This document shows, one piece after another, positions 17,924 through 29,694 of a stretch of DNA of 64,000 nt. Under the pieces are notes generated by a model that saw only the letters and a program-made list of their open reading frames with translations, ran no database searches and was not told the origin of the DNA. The position numbers and the translations under genes are program-made. Within the stretch, counting starts at the first letter, position 1. Every line of letters starts with the position of its first letter. Source of the stretch: Cryomorphaceae bacterium (lineage in GTDB: Bacteria; Bacteroidota; Bacteroidia; Flavobacteriales; Schleiferiaceae); assembly GCA_017858515.1 (NCBI GenBank), contig JAFMBM010000010.1:1-64000 (forward strand), in the 5' to 3' direction.

Positions 17924-18940
17924 ATGGAGGATTGGAGAGAGTGTATTGAGCGTTTAGAGCAAGAAAAACAAGCTTTTGTAGTTTTTGCCGAGGCCAGATC
18001 GGAGACGGTTCAAGTGCTTTCGAATCTTCGTGAGGTAAGGGAGGAAGAATCCCACTTCACTTATGCTCCATTTCATCCAAGTCAAAAAACCTATTTCTTC
18101 TCGGGAGAATCTTTTTCCTTCCCTCTAAAAAGACAATCGAATATTTCTTTTTCGCTACCCGTTCATTTTGAGGAGATTGACCCTCTTTACAGAAAAGCAT
18201 TCGATTTGGCTTTGACTGAGTTGAATTCTGGAGAGCTTCAAAAGCTGGTGCTTACAAGAAAACACAGCGAAAGAGCCTCCAGTAAATCCCTTTTGCCGGT
18301 GGCTCTAGATCTATTGCAATTCTATCCAAATCATACTGTTCACTGGCTTGTTCATCCTGAAATCGGAGAGTGGATGGGTGCCAGTCCTGAATTGTTATTA
18401 GAACAATTTCCCGATTATAAAATAAGAACTATGGCCTTGGCTGGAACGCTTCCAACCAAAGGGAAATGGACAGAAAAAGAGAGGGAAGAGCAACAAATGG
18501 TAACCAATTACATTCGAAAGGTTTGGGAAGAAGGCGTCGTGGAAGGTATCCAACTATCTGAGGCATATGATTTAGCGTCAGGACCTATCAAGCATTTAAA
18601 AACGGATATCATAGGCGAGTATAGAGGCTCTTTGAATGCGCTTTTACAGAAAATGCATCCCACTCCTGCTGTGGCAGGTCTTCCTTTAAAATCGGCATTA
18701 AAAGCCATTGAAAAAATAGAGTGGAACGAACGCGAATATTATTCGGGCTATTTTGGTTGGAAAAAGGATGGTCATTCTAGATATTATGTCAATCTTCGCT
18801 GCCTAAAGCGGCGGGACTCACAGGTTCATTTCTACATAGGAGGCGGACTAACATCGAAGTCGGATTTGGCTAGAGAATGGCAAGAAACAGAAGAAAAGCG
18901 AGCTACTTTGTATCACTTTTGGAGAAGGCATGAGGATTAG
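17924..18940 (+). CDS. menF: Isochorismate synthase
   Basis: LQKLVLTRKH, GASPELLLEQFP, MALAGTLP, HPTPAVAGLPLKSA, EREYYSGYFGW. Confidence 0.9.
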   Translation: MEDWRECIERLEQEKQAFVVFAEARSETVQVLSNLREVREEESHFTYAPFHPSQKTYFFSGESFSFPLKRQSNISFSLPVHFEEIDPLYRKAFDLALTELNSGELQKLVLTRKHSERASSKSLLPVALDLLQFYPNHTVHWLVHPEIGEWMGASPELLLEQFPDYKIRTMALAGTLPTKGKWTEKEREEQQMVTNYIRKVWEEGVVEGIQLSEAYDLASGPIKHLKTDIIGEYRGSLNALLQKMHPTPAVAGLPLKSALKAIEKIEWNEREYYSGYFGWKKDGHSRYYVNLRCLKRRDSQVHFYIGGGLTSKSDLAREWQETEEKRATLYHFWRRHED

Positions 18941-20633
18941 CACAGACAAGAGGGGAGTAGATATGGCTTTGCAGATTCTGTACAAGGCCGGAGTTCGTCA
19001 TTTCGTTTTCTCCCCCGGATCGAGAAATGCGCCTTTGGTGTTGGCAGCTCATTCCTTCCCCGACCTTCAAATACGGGTAGTTGTAGATGAACGAAGTGCG
19101 GGTTTTATTGCCTTAGGAATAGCCATTCAGCAGAAGCAAGCCGTAGGACTCATTTGTACATCCGGCAGTGCTGTGGTAAATTATTATCCAGCTTTGGTAG
19201 AAGCATTTTATCAAAGAATTCCGCTCATTGTGTTAAGTGCAGACAGACCCAACGAGAGAATTGACCAGCAAGAAGGACAAAGCATCCGCCAGAAAGGAGT
19301 ATTTGCCAATCATATTCGAGCTTCCGTTGAAATTCCAAACGCATTTGAGACAAAGAGCACCGAAAGAGCCATTTTTAGGCAGCTGACGGAATCCCTTCAA
19401 ACTCAAAGTCTTTGTAAAGGCCCCATTCACTGGAATTTTTCACTGTCGGAGCCATTGTATCAGACGATAGAAAGTGTTGAAATAGATGCAGTCGTAGAGA
19501 ATTACAGTTATAGCCAGACTTCATTATCCGAAAGCCAATGGCAATCGCTTTCTGAAGAATGGAAGACATCGTCTAAGGTGATTATTTTGGTAGGTCAAAT
19601 GGCAGAAGGAAAAGAGCAAATGGAGCTTTCCAAAGCCTTAGATGAATTTTTAAAGCAGCATCCCAAGGCGGTCTTACTATACGAAAGCCTTTCTAATTTA
19701 AAGGTGGCGGAAGGAATAGGTGCCATCGATCAATGGGTGGAGACACTGAATGAGACCGACAAAAAAGAAATGCTGCCAGAGCTCGTCATCACATTGGGAG
19801 GCGAAACAGTAAGTAGGAAGGTAAAAGCATGGATGAAAACGCATTCACAACTAAAACATTGGCATATTGATGCAAATCTTCCGCATCCTGATATCTTCGA
19901 GTCACTCACCGCATCGATTGTTTTAGATCCTTTGGAGTTTTTTCGTTCCGCATTACAAGCACTTCCAAGTACGCCCTCAACCTATTCAGTCCAACTAAGA
20001 AAGCATTCTGCAATTAGAGCGAAATGGAGTCTGGATTTTGCAGAATCCGTTGAGTTTTCCGATTTTAAGGCAATAGGAAAACTGATGCAGTCTTTGCCAA
20101 AGGGATGTCATCTCTTTAATGGAAACAGCAGTCCGGTTCGATACATTCAATTGTTTCCTCAAAGAACAGATTTGGTTCATTTAGGAAACAGAGGAGTGAG
20201 TGGCATAGATGGATTGAGTTCTACGGCCGTTGGTTATGCTTTGCAGACCAATGAATTAGTAGTGCTTCTAACAGGCGACCTAGCCTTTTTTTACGATATC
20301 AACGCCTTTTGGCAAAACACACTTCCATCCAACCTAAAAATTTGTGTGATTAACAACGGAGGCGGTGGAATTTTCAGAATCATACAAGGACCCTCTTCTA
20401 CAGAATATCTAGAGCCCCACTTTGAAGCGAAGAGCAAAAGAAAGGCGAAGCCCGTAGCCGAGATGTTTTCGATGGACTATTTTAGTGCGGTAGATGAAGA
20501 GAATTTGCGGGATTCTGTGGAAAGATGGCTTTCATCGAACAAGACTGCACTATTAGAGGTTTTTACGCCTGCAGAGGTGAACGACAAAGTACTGAACAAC
20601 TATTTTAACTATCTAAAAGATAAGCATGCGTAA
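18930..20633 (+). CDS. menD: SEPHCHC synthase
   Basis: [65 protein letters not shown]. Confidence 0.96.
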   Translation: MRISTDKRGVDMALQILYKAGVRHFVFSPGSRNAPLVLAAHSFPDLQIRVVVDERSAGFIALGIAIQQKQAVGLICTSGSAVVNYYPALVEAFYQRIPLIVLSADRPNERIDQQEGQSIRQKGVFANHIRASVEIPNAFETKSTERAIFRQLTESLQTQSLCKGPIHWNFSLSEPLYQTIESVEIDAVVENYSYSQTSLSESQWQSLSEEWKTSSKVIILVGQMAEGKEQMELSKALDEFLKQHPKAVLLYESLSNLKVAEGIGAIDQWVETLNETDKKEMLPELVITLGGETVSRKVKAWMKTHSQLKHWHIDANLPHPDIFESLTASIVLDPLEFFRSALQALPSTPSTYSVQLRKHSAIRAKWSLDFAESVEFSDFKAIGKLMQSLPKGCHLFNGNSSPVRYIQLFPQRTDLVHLGNRGVSGIDGLSSTAVGYALQTNELVVLLTGDLAFFYDINAFWQNTLPSNLKICVINNGGGGIFRIIQGPSSTEYLEPHFEAKSKRKAKPVAEMFSMDYFSAVDEENLRDSVERWLSSNKTALLEVFTPAEVNDKVLNNYFNYLKDKHA

Positions 20634-21441
20634 ATGGGAAACCATAGAATCTTTTGAAGACATTCGATTCGAATTTTACAATGGCATAGCCAAGATTACC
20701 ATCAATAGACCGCACGTCTACAATGCCTTCCGTCCGGAAACCAATATTGAAATGATTCGAGCAATGGATATTGCTCGTGAAAGACAAGATGTAAACGTGG
20801 TGGTGCTTACGGGCGAAGGAGATAAGGCTTTTTGCTCGGGTGGAGATCAAAATGTAAAAGGAGTGGGAGGTTATGTTGGAACCGATGGAGTGCCACGACT
20901 GAATGTGCTGGATTTACACAAGAAAATTCGCTCCCTTCCCAAACCCGTTATTGCAGCCGTAAATGGCTATGCGATTGGAGGAGGCCATGTTTTGCATGTG
21001 GTTTGCGATCTAACTATAGCCAGTGAAAATGCCATTTTTGGACAAACCGGTCCGAAAGTCGGCAGTTTTGATGCCGGCTTTGGCTCTTCTTATTTAGCCA
21101 GTCATGTAGGTCAAAAAAAGGCCCGAGAGATTTGGTTTTTGTGTAGACAATACAATGCTCAAGAAGCCCTAGACATGGGATTGGTAAATAAAGTAGTTCC
21201 ACTAGCTCAGCTCGAAGATGAAGTAGTTGACTGGTGCGAAACCATTATGTTGCGCAGTCCTTTGGCGATCCGTATGATCAAACGTGGCTTAAATGCGGAG
21301 TTGGATGGACAGTCGGGTATTATGGAATTGGCTGGAGACGCTACGCTTTTATACTACTTAACCGAAGAAGCTCAAGAAGGTAAGAATGCCTTTTTAGAGA
21401 AGCGCAAACCCGATTTTGCTAAGTTCCCGAAATTTCCATGA
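20626..21441 (+). CDS. menB: 1,4-dihydroxy-2-naphthoyl-CoA synthase
   Basis: [78 protein letters not shown]. Confidence 0.97.
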   Translation: MRKWETIESFEDIRFEFYNGIAKITINRPHVYNAFRPETNIEMIRAMDIARERQDVNVVVLTGEGDKAFCSGGDQNVKGVGGYVGTDGVPRLNVLDLHKKIRSLPKPVIAAVNGYAIGGGHVLHVVCDLTIASENAIFGQTGPKVGSFDAGFGSSYLASHVGQKKAREIWFLCRQYNAQEALDMGLVNKVVPLAQLEDEVVDWCETIMLRSPLAIRMIKRGLNAELDGQSGIMELAGDATLLYYLTEEAQEGKNAFLEKRKPDFAKFPKFP

Positions 21442-22343
21442 GTTCTATAAAACCTTGGTTGGCAGCGGCGAGGTTGCGAACTTTACCACTGGCATTTTCT
21501 TGTATTATTCTCGGGAATTTTTTAGCGGCAAACGAAGGCTCTTTTGATGGGAGTATTCTAATTCTTAGTCTATTAACAACCTTGTTGTTTCAAGTATTAA
21601 GCAATTATGCAAATGATTATGGCGATGGAGTAAAAGGAACCGACGATCATCGAAAAGGAGAAAAGCGCATGGTTTCAGCTGGAATTATCAGTCGTAAATC
21701 CATGAAAAGAGCGGTGTATCTTTTAGTGGTCCTTTCCTTTATCTCAGCCAGTCTGTTGAGTTATATAGCGCTGATAGACAGCGGTTTGACTCTTGTTCTG
21801 CTCTTCATAGCTTTGGGTTGCTTAGCCATCTTAGCGGCCCTTTTTTATACCATTGGAGACACTGCCTACGGCTATTCAGGTTGGGGCGACTTTTTCGTTC
21901 TGCTCTTTTTTGGCTGGGTTGGCGTAATGGGAAGCTATTACATCCAAACTGCTCAGCTTTCACTCGATATGCTCATGCCTTCGTCGGCAGTGGGTCTATT
22001 GGCAGTGGGCGTTCTGAATCTCAATAATATGCGTGATATTCAATCCGATAAAGTTGCTGGTAAATTTAGCATCCCTGTTCGCATTGGTTTGCCTTGGGCT
22101 AAGGCATATCATGTCGCTTTAGTGGTCATTGCATTTGACCTCGCCTTTTTTTATGCCCAAATGAAAGGAGGCGATGTGTGGCGCAATCTATTTCTTCTAA
22201 CAGCCCCACTTTTACTTTGGAATCTATCCTCTGTTTTTAAGGCTTGGAAGTCGGAAGACTTTGAACCCTTACTTAAGAGACTTGCTATTACTACTTTGTT
22301 ATTCAGTATTTTACTCGGACTTGGAATTTATTTGTCAAATTGA
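21438..22343 (+). CDS. menA: 1,4-dihydroxy-2-naphthoate polyprenyltransferase
   Basis: [61 protein letters not shown]. Confidence 0.95.
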   Translation: MSSIKPWLAAARLRTLPLAFSCIILGNFLAANEGSFDGSILILSLLTTLLFQVLSNYANDYGDGVKGTDDHRKGEKRMVSAGIISRKSMKRAVYLLVVLSFISASLLSYIALIDSGLTLVLLFIALGCLAILAALFYTIGDTAYGYSGWGDFFVLLFFGWVGVMGSYYIQTAQLSLDMLMPSSAVGLLAVGVLNLNNMRDIQSDKVAGKFSIPVRIGLPWAKAYHVALVVIAFDLAFFYAQMKGGDVWRNLFLLTAPLLLWNLSSVFKAWKSEDFEPLLKRLAITTLLFSILLGLGIYLSN

Positions 22344-23356
22344 AGGCACTCTGGAAAAAACACATACTTCACTTCAAGCGATCGGCCGGAACTTCTAGAG
22401 GAAGTTTGATGGAGAAGCCCAGTTATCTTCTCTATTTGCAGAAGGAAGGACGCTTGGGTTTAGGTGAATGCAGTTTGCTGCCTGGTTTGAGCATTGACGA
22501 TAAACCGGATTATGAGGCCCAACTAGATCGCTTTTGTAGGCTTTGGGAGAGCGGTTGCTCTGCCGAAGAATTAAGATTGAATTTTCAAAAAGAATGGCCC
22601 AGCCTGTGGCTTGGTGTGGAAATGGCTTTCCTTGAGCTAGAGAATAAAGAAGCTGGAATTTACTTTCCTTCTTTGTTCGCCTCCGGTCGTAGTGGTTTAT
22701 TAACCAATGGTTTGGTTTGGATGGGCCCCGACGATTACCAATGGGAACAGTGCCAAAAACTGCTTGAGAATAACTTTAGATGTATCAAGTTTAAAATTGG
22801 ATTAGATTATTTTGAGAAAAGCGAAAAACTTCTTCAGAATCTTCGCGATTTAAGTCCAGATATAACCATTCGTGTAGATGCCAATGGCGCCTTTGATTTC
22901 GAACTAGCCAAAAAGGTTTTAAAGAGTTTAAAGTCTTTAAACGTGCACAGCATAGAACAGCCCTTGTCTGTTGGGAGTTGGAAGGAAACCAATGATTTAG
23001 TAAGTGAAGACCTGATTCCTATTGCCTTAGATGAAGACCTTATTTTTTGTGAACAGGGAAGAGAGGCAGAATTATTGGCTACAACCGAAGCTCAGTTTAT
23101 AATCTTAAAACCTTCTTTATTAGGTGGATTTGAAAGATCAGATGAGTGGATTGATCTTGCGAAGGAGAATAAAATGGGTTTTTGGGTAACTTCTGCATTA
23201 GAAGGAAATATTGGATTGCAAGCAATTGCCCAATATGCTGCTGTGAAGGAAATCCGAATTCCACAAGGACTAGGAACAGGAAGTTTGTTTTTGAACAACT
23301 TTCCATCGGATCTGGAAATGCAGGGCGAATTTCTTTGGAAGAGAATAAGAGAATAA
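22340..23356 (+). CDS. menC: o-succinylbenzoate synthase, enolase superfamily (TTG start)
   Basis: IKFKIGLD, DITIRVDANGAFD, SIEQPL, PIALDEDL, FIILKPSLLGG. Confidence 0.9.
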   Translation: MKALWKKHILHFKRSAGTSRGSLMEKPSYLLYLQKEGRLGLGECSLLPGLSIDDKPDYEAQLDRFCRLWESGCSAEELRLNFQKEWPSLWLGVEMAFLELENKEAGIYFPSLFASGRSGLLTNGLVWMGPDDYQWEQCQKLLENNFRCIKFKIGLDYFEKSEKLLQNLRDLSPDITIRVDANGAFDFELAKKVLKSLKSLNVHSIEQPLSVGSWKETNDLVSEDLIPIALDEDLIFCEQGREAELLATTEAQFIILKPSLLGGFERSDEWIDLAKENKMGFWVTSALEGNIGLQAIAQYAAVKEIRIPQGLGTGSLFLNNFPSDLEMQGEFLWKRIRE

Positions 23357-23358
23357 AA

Positions 23359-23384
23359 AAACCGCCAGTGGTAGTTGGCGGTTT
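23359..23384 (+). terminator. Hairpin between menC and menE (possible attenuator/terminator)
   Basis: AAACCGCCA / TGGCGGTTT, 9-bp stem, 8-nt loop; lacks a long downstream U-tract on +. Confidence 0.4.
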
Positions 23385-23421
23385 AGCAAGAAAATAAGAA
23401 AGAATGTTTTATTAAATTATA

Positions 23422-24507
23422 ATGAATACGCCTATTATGGATTTAAGGTTGGGTTATTCAAAAGAATTTAACTTGAGTGTTCTTGAAAGAAGCTTTGTAC
23501 TTCCAAAAGATTTAAATGCATTAAGTGCCTTTTTGGAAGGAAAGGAGGAGGGCTATAGTCTTTTAAATTTCTTAAATCAGTGGTACGATCCCACAGAATA
23601 CATATATCAATTTACTTCAGGATCGACTGCCAAGCCGAAGAAAATTGCCCTGGAAAAGCGCAAAATGATTCTATCGGCTCAACGCACTCTAGACTATTTT
23701 AAGATTCAACCAAATTCACGCTTTTTACTTTGCCTACACTTCGATTATATCGCTGCCAAGATGCAGCTTATAAGGGCTTTAGTGTCGGGAGGAGAGGCAG
23801 TAGTTGTTTTTCCAAGGGCTAATCCAATGGATTTTATCTCTGGGTTAATTGATTTTGCTGCCATGGTTCCTTTACAGTTGGAATCATCTAAAAAAGAGAT
23901 GCATAGGCTTAAAACTGTTCTTTTAGGTGGAGTAGGTATAAAGACAGACTTACGGCTTCCTTATGGCTGCCTTACTGAAATTTATGAGGGTTTTGGAATG
24001 ACGGAATCCTATACCCATATTGCTATCCGTTCTCTTTACCCAATAACAGAATCTGTATTTAAAGCAATGCCTAAGGTATTTATAGATGCAGATGAAAACC
24101 AGGCACTGATTGTAAAAGATGCCTATCTAGATTTAACACTTCAAACACGAGACAAAATTCTACTCCATTCCGAAAGTCAGTTTGAATATGTAGGGAGACT
24201 GGATTGGGTAATCAATTCAGGAGGAGTAAAGATTCAATCGGAAGAGGTGGAAGCCATCCTTCAAAAGCACATTAACAAGCATTTATTTGTGGCGGGTAAA
24301 CCCGATGCAGTGCTGGGAGAAAAATTAGTGTTGATTATTGAATCATCCGAGAAGTCCGCAGATTCTTTTGAATCCATGCTTAAGAAGATAGACGAATTCA
24401 AACCCTATCACCGTCCAAAAGAAATATATGTTCTCCCTGAATTTGTCCGTTCCAATAGCCAAAAGCTTCTTAGAGCCGAAACACTCAGGCTTATCGATGG
24501 ATTTTAA
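23422..24507 (+). CDS. menE: o-succinylbenzoate-CoA ligase, AMP-binding
   Basis: YQFTSGSTAKPKKIALEK, YEGFGMTESYTHIA, YVGRLDWVINSGGVKIQSEEVEAIL. Confidence 0.9.
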   Translation: MNTPIMDLRLGYSKEFNLSVLERSFVLPKDLNALSAFLEGKEEGYSLLNFLNQWYDPTEYIYQFTSGSTAKPKKIALEKRKMILSAQRTLDYFKIQPNSRFLLCLHFDYIAAKMQLIRALVSGGEAVVVFPRANPMDFISGLIDFAAMVPLQLESSKKEMHRLKTVLLGGVGIKTDLRLPYGCLTEIYEGFGMTESYTHIAIRSLYPITESVFKAMPKVFIDADENQALIVKDAYLDLTLQTRDKILLHSESQFEYVGRLDWVINSGGVKIQSEEVEAILQKHINKHLFVAGKPDAVLGEKLVLIIESSEKSADSFESMLKKIDEFKPYHRPKEIYVLPEFVRSNSQKLLRAETLRLIDGF

Positions 24508-24733
24508 TCTTTCTGCCTACTCATCCATTCCATAAACCAAAAGCTTGTAAGAAGAGAATGTTGAGGCGATAGGGAGGCTATACAGAAATTCAAATAGAGC
24601 TAGTTGCATTGTCTTCAAGTATGAATCAAAACACCAACTTCGGAGAGAATTTATTAGATGTTTTATTTGGAAGTGATATTTAATACTTATTCATTCCTTT
24701 TCTCTGATTACCTTCGGTTTATAAAATCAGATT

Positions 24734-24943
24734 ATGAAAAAGAATATGAGTGTTATGGATCGTTGGTTTCGTGTGGCCATCGCACTAATTGTTTCAATAT
24801 TGTTCATCACAGGTACCGTTACGGGTACATTGGGAATAGTGCTCCTTGTGATTGGAGGAATACTCTTGGCAACCACTATCATCAACTTTTGTCCCCTCTA
24901 TGCCATTTTCGGAATCAGTACTTGTCCGATAGAAAAAAAATAG
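24734..24943 (+). CDS. DUF2892-like small membrane protein
   Basis: MSVMDRWFRVAIALIVSILFITGTVTGTLGIVLLVIGGILLATTIINFCPLYAIFGISTC. Confidence 0.8.
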   Translation: MKKNMSVMDRWFRVAIALIVSILFITGTVTGTLGIVLLVIGGILLATTIINFCPLYAIFGISTCPIEKK

Positions 24944-24944
24944 G

Positions 24945-26285
24945 TTAGACTAAAACATCTACTTCCAATCCATTCATAATTCCTTTTGGATCTATGCTTT
25001 GGAAAGAAATATTTCTTGTCTCATTGATCAATTCTGTTTGAAAAGGCAATCGAACACGAACATAATTCTCTGAATAACCTTCGATAAACCCGTCGTGGTT
25101 TTCATGTTCGAAGAGAACAGAATGCTCTGATTTTAACTGGGAAGTATAGAAAGCTTGTCTTTTTTTTGTCGATAAAATTCGAAGCATTTTATTCCGTCTT
25201 TTTCTTTCGGGAATGGGAATGATGTGTTCTAGTTCTATGGCTTCTGTATTGGGTCTTTCAGAATAGGTAAACACATGCAGATAGCTAATATCTAGTTCGT
25301 TAATGAAGTTATAGGTGTCTAGAAAGTGTGCTTCTGTTTCACTGGGGAAGCCAACAATTACGTCAACACCAATACCGGCATTGGGCATAACTGATTTAAT
25401 GCGAGCCACTTTTTCTTGATATAACTCCCTTTGATAGCGGCGCTTCATTAAACCTAGAATCTCATTATTGCCTGATTGAAGGGGAATGTGAAAATGAGGG
25501 ACAAAACGTTGGCTATTGGCAACAAAGTCGATGATCTCGTCTTTTAACAAATTTGGTTCAATGGATGAAATGCGAATTCTTTCGATTCCATCCACCTTAT
25601 CTAAGGCTTGAATTAAATCTAAAAAAGTGTGATCGTGTTTTTTATTTCCAAACTCACCTTTTCCGTAATCGCCTGTATTTACACCTGTTAGTACAATTTC
25701 TTTAATTCCTTTTTCGGCAATTGCTTTGGCTTTTGAAACCACATTTTCCAAAGAGTCGCTTCGAGAAATCCCCCTAGCCTGAGGAATAGTACAATAGGTA
25801 CATTTATAATCACATCCATCCTGAACCTTTAGAAAAGCCCGGGTTCGATCTCCAATAGAGTAGGAGCCAATAAACTGATTTACATCTTCAATTTCACAAG
25901 AATGAATCTCTCCGTTTTCTTTTTTAGATAAATCGCTTAAATAGGCGGTAATATTGAATTTTTCGGAGGCCCCTAGAACTAAATCTACCCCATTCATTTG
26001 GGCAATTTCCTCAGGTTTCAATTGCGCGTAACAGCCTGTTACAACAATAAAAGTATCCGGATTGGCATTTAGCGCACGCTTGATAATCAGCTTGGTCTCC
26101 TTATCCGCCGCTTGGGTAACAGAACAGGTATTGATTACACATACATCAGAGGCGGTTCCAAATTCAACCTTTTGAAAACCTTCGCCTTGCATTCCTCTCG
26201 AAATGGTAGAAGTTTCGGCAAAGTTGAGTTTGCAACCTAAAGTATGATAAGAAACGGTAAGTCCTTCAAAATCGCGTTGTAGCAT
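24945..26285 (-). CDS. mtaB: tRNA t6A37 methylthiotransferase MtaB
   Basis: SYHTLGCKLNFAETS, VINTCSVTQAAD, FLKVQDGCDYKCTYCTIPQARG; start chosen at MLQRDFEG. Confidence 0.92.
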   Translation of the reverse strand: MLQRDFEGLTVSYHTLGCKLNFAETSTISRGMQGEGFQKVEFGTASDVCVINTCSVTQAADKETKLIIKRALNANPDTFIVVTGCYAQLKPEEIAQMNGVDLVLGASEKFNITAYLSDLSKKENGEIHSCEIEDVNQFIGSYSIGDRTRAFLKVQDGCDYKCTYCTIPQARGISRSDSLENVVSKAKAIAEKGIKEIVLTGVNTGDYGKGEFGNKKHDHTFLDLIQALDKVDGIERIRISSIEPNLLKDEIIDFVANSQRFVPHFHIPLQSGNNEILGLMKRRYQRELYQEKVARIKSVMPNAGIGVDVIVGFPSETEAHFLDTYNFINELDISYLHVFTYSERPNTEAIELEHIIPIPERKRRNKMLRILSTKKRQAFYTSQLKSEHSVLFEHENHDGFIEGYSENYVRVRLPFQTELINETRNISFQSIDPKGIMNGLEVDVLV

Positions 26286-26336
26286 GCTGCAAAAATAGGA
26301 AGCAAATGAGTTGGAAATCTGCACACTTCCAAGTAC

Positions 26337-26600
26337 TCAATTACTGGTTGTCTTTTGTTTTTTTTGTTTTTGAGGCACTGGGTCGTGGCCGTGACTCCCC
26401 CAAGGATGACATCTTCCAATGCGTTTTAAGCCCAACCAAGTTCCCTTGAAAGGACCCCATATTTTCAGGGCTTCTAGCATATATTGAGAGCAGGTAGGAT
26501 TGTATCTACAAGCACCTGGAAGCAATGGACTGATAACCAATTGGTAGATCCAAACTAGTAATCGGACAGGAAAACTGGCAATTTGGTTGAATTTAGACAC
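26337..26600 (-). CDS. yidD: Membrane protein insertion efficiency factor YidD
   Basis: [55 protein letters not shown]. Confidence 0.96.
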   Translation of the reverse strand: MSKFNQIASFPVRLLVWIYQLVISPLLPGACRYNPTCSQYMLEALKIWGPFKGTWLGLKRIGRCHPWGSHGHDPVPQKQKKQKTTSN

Positions 26601-28081
26601 TATTGTATAAACCAGCTGGTTGCGTCGGGTCCATCCTTTAATTGAATGCCTTCTTGGGCAAGATGGTCGCGTATTTGATCGCTCAATGCCCAGTTTTTTT
26701 CAATTCTTGCACCTCTTCTCAACTCGATTATCAGTTGCATAGCAGAATCGAGTTTATCTGTAGAAGCAGACTTAGCTGGAGATTTTAATGCTAAAACGAA
26801 GAAAACCATATCCTTCATAAAAGAAGAAAGTTGAACTAAATCCTCTTTCGAAATCGCAAGTTTTCCTTCTGAAATAGAGTTGATCCAACGCACTGCTTCA
26901 AATAACTCAGCGATTAAAATGGGCGTGTTGAAATCATCATCCATAGCGGATAAGGATCTGGACATCCATCCTTCTACATCCAACTCAGATATCGAAGAAG
27001 AAGAATGCAATGAATCTAGCTTCTCCATGGCGTCCATGAGACGTGCAAAACCTTTTTCTGAGGCCAGTAGGGCTTCGTTGCTAAAATCTAAGACGGAACG
27101 ATAATGCGCTTGCATCATGAAGAAACGAACCACCGAAGGATCAAATCCTTTCACCAACAAATCATTCTCACCTGTAAACAACTCTTGTGGCAAAACCGTG
27201 TTGCCTGTGGATTTACTCATGCGCTTTCCATTTAAGGTAAGCATATTAGAGTGCAACCAATATTTAACAGGAGGATGGTTTGTATGAGCCTGACATTGAG
27301 CAATCTCACATTCGTGATGGGGGAATTTCAAATCCATACCTCCACCGTGAATGTCGAATTGCTCTCCTAAATACTTGGAGCTCATTACAGAGCATTCCAG
27401 ATGCCAACCGGGAAAGCCAATACTCCAAGGCGAAGGCCAGCGCATGATGTGAGAAGGAGAGGCCTTTTTCCAAAGAGCAAAATCCAAAGGACTTTGCTTT
27501 TCAGACTGTCCATCGAGTTCTCTAGTATTGTGGAAAAGCTCATCGGTATTCCTTCCACTTAAAACCCCGTAGTTACCGCCTTGACTTTGGTACTTTGGCA
27601 CATCGAAATAAACAGAGCCATTGGCTTCGTAGGCGAGACCCTTAGAAATGATGTCTTTTATCATTTCAATTTGCTCAATAATATGTCCTGTAGCCGTTGG
27701 TTCAATGGAAGGAGGGAGGGCGTTAAATTCTCCCATGATTTTTCTAAATCCAACCGTGTACTTCTGCACAATTTCCATGGGTTCTAGCTGTTCTAGTCTT
27801 GCCTTTTGAGCAATTTTATCTTCTCCTTCATCCGCATCATTTTCCAAATGGCCCGCATCGGTAATATTGCGAACATAGCGAACCTTGTACCCCAAATACA
27901 TGAGGTAACGATACATCATATCGAAGCTGATGAAGGTTCTGCAGTTGCCTAAGTGCACATCGCTGTAAACGGTAGGACCGCAAACATACATGCCAACATA
28001 CTCTTGATTTAGAGGCTGAAAGCTTTCTTTCTTTCCACTCAGACTATTGTGAACCTTAAGTTCGTGCTTCTTGATATTCAT
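26600..28081 (-). CDS. cysS: Cysteinyl-tRNA synthetase
   Basis: [49 protein letters not shown]-like RMSKSTGN. Confidence 0.98.
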   Translation of the reverse strand: MNIKKHELKVHNSLSGKKESFQPLNQEYVGMYVCGPTVYSDVHLGNCRTFISFDMMYRYLMYLGYKVRYVRNITDAGHLENDADEGEDKIAQKARLEQLEPMEIVQKYTVGFRKIMGEFNALPPSIEPTATGHIIEQIEMIKDIISKGLAYEANGSVYFDVPKYQSQGGNYGVLSGRNTDELFHNTRELDGQSEKQSPLDFALWKKASPSHIMRWPSPWSIGFPGWHLECSVMSSKYLGEQFDIHGGGMDLKFPHHECEIAQCQAHTNHPPVKYWLHSNMLTLNGKRMSKSTGNTVLPQELFTGENDLLVKGFDPSVVRFFMMQAHYRSVLDFSNEALLASEKGFARLMDAMEKLDSLHSSSSISELDVEGWMSRSLSAMDDDFNTPILIAELFEAVRWINSISEGKLAISKEDLVQLSSFMKDMVFFVLALKSPAKSASTDKLDSAMQLIIELRRGARIEKNWALSDQIRDHLAQEGIQLKDGPDATSWFIQ

Positions 28082-28764
28082 TATACTCCAAAATCCGTTT
28101 CCAATCTTAAATGATCTAAGAATTCACGCTTGGTAGAATCCTCATTGAATTTTCCACCGTATTCTACGGTAACTGTGCTCGATTCAATATCGCGTATCCC
28201 CCTTGAATTTACACACAGGTGTTTGGCATCGATTAAGCATGCAACATCCTCTGTTCCCAAGGCCTCTTGCATAGCTTTTACAATTTGCCGAGTTAAACGT
28301 TCTTGAACTTGAGGGCGTTTAGCATAATAGTCTACAATGCGATTCATTTTACTGAGTCCAATTACCTTACCATCACTTATATAGGCCACATGTGCTCGGC
28401 CCACTATGGGTAAAAAATGGTGTTCGCAAGTAGAGTACACTACTATGTTCTTTTCTACCAACATCTCTCCATACTTATAGGAGTTATTGAAGGTAGACAT
28501 CTTAGGTTTTCTGTCTGGATGGAGGCCTGAAAAGATTTCATCTACCATCATTTCAGACACTCTTTCAGGTGTTCCCATAAGGCTGTCATCCGATAAATCG
28601 AGCCCAAGAGTTTCCATTATAGCGGCAAAATGACCTTTTATAATCCTCTTTTTTTCTTCGTCGCTCAGAACAAAAGCATCTGGGCGAAGCGGAGTTACAA
28701 CAGAGGAGGAGAAGTGATCGTGGCTGTCGGAATCGACATTGTTTTTTTGATTTTCCATAGTCAT
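28081..28764 (-). CDS. folE: GTP cyclohydrolase I
   Basis: [62 protein letters not shown]. Confidence 0.97.
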   Translation of the reverse strand: MTMENQKNNVDSDSHDHFSSSVVTPLRPDAFVLSDEEKKRIIKGHFAAIMETLGLDLSDDSLMGTPERVSEMMVDEIFSGLHPDRKPKMSTFNNSYKYGEMLVEKNIVVYSTCEHHFLPIVGRAHVAYISDGKVIGLSKMNRIVDYYAKRPQVQERLTRQIVKAMQEALGTEDVACLIDAKHLCVNSRGIRDIESSTVTVEYGGKFNEDSTKREFLDHLRLETDFGV

Positions 28765-28824
28765 CTAGCGCCGGACATAGTCCGAATAAGCGCGCAAAGA
28801 TACAACCGAGAAATAGCTACAATG

Positions 28825-29694
28825 TTATTGTCCGAAGGCTAAAAAAACAAGAAGAAGTACAGATAAAACAGCGCAAAGAATTCCCAATTTCCCGTTTCTG
28901 TGCAAGCGCTCTTTGAAAATAATACTTCCTAACAAAGTAGAGACTAAAACAATTCCAATATTGTTAATGGGAAAAACAAAAGAACTGTCTAATCCAGGTG
29001 TAGCCAATGATTTAATTAGAAATACCAAGGAACCCAAATTGGGTATTCCCAAAGCAAGACCTGCCAAAACGCCTTTTCTAAATTCTTTAGAGGGAAGGGC
29101 GGGTTTTCTAAAATAGCCTATCCAACCCAAAAGAGCACTTATGGCGAATACAGTAGAAATAAAAGTTAATTCACCCGAATCACTTACCATAAAATGACGG
29201 CTGTACTTTACAACTGAGGTGCAAAGTCCTGTTCCAATGAAAATGAGCAGGGTGAGGGGCAATAAATTTTGAACGGGCTTAGAGCTGGCAGGAGCTTTCT
29301 TCCAAACCATTAAGGCAATAGACGATAGGCCAACAATTACAGCCAAAACCTGGAGAAAAGAAAGGCTTTCATGATACAAAATGGGCGCTAAGCCGATGGG
29401 AATAACCATAGACATTTGAGAACCCATCGTACTCAATGCCAGACCTCCTTCTTGTGTAAGAATGGCCATTTTATAAAAGAGATAAATGAACGCAGTGCCA
29501 AGAAAAAGCGCAGACCACCACCAATTGGGAAAATGGGTAGGAAGGCCTTCTGGAGCAAGAATAAAACCTACTATAGAAGCCAAGCTGTAGTTCACAGAAA
29601 TAGCTAATTGATTGTTGACTTTCAGACGGCTGAAATAGCCGAATGAAACAAAAATTCCAACCGAACTAAGGATACTTAGTAATAACCAAATCAT
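28825..29694 (-). CDS. EamA-family (DMT superfamily) transporter
   Basis: ~10 hydrophobic segments with a DMT-like internal duplication. Confidence 0.75.
   Translation of the reverse strand: MIWLLLSILSSVGIFVSFGYFSRLKVNNQLAISVNYSLASIVGFILAPEGLPTHFPNWWWSALFLGTAFIYLFYKMAILTQEGGLALSTMGSQMSMVIPIGLAPILYHESLSFLQVLAVIVGLSSIALMVWKKAPASSKPVQNLLPLTLLIFIGTGLCTSVVKYSRHFMVSDSGELTFISTVFAISALLGWIGYFRKPALPSKEFRKGVLAGLALGIPNLGSLVFLIKSLATPGLDSSFVFPINNIGIVLVSTLLGSIIFKERLHRNGKLGILCAVLSVLLLVFLAFGQ

Noticed and set aside
24658-24948. 96-aa ORF overlapping the DUF2892-like gene
   Set aside because: Different frame of a clear small membrane protein (24734..24943).
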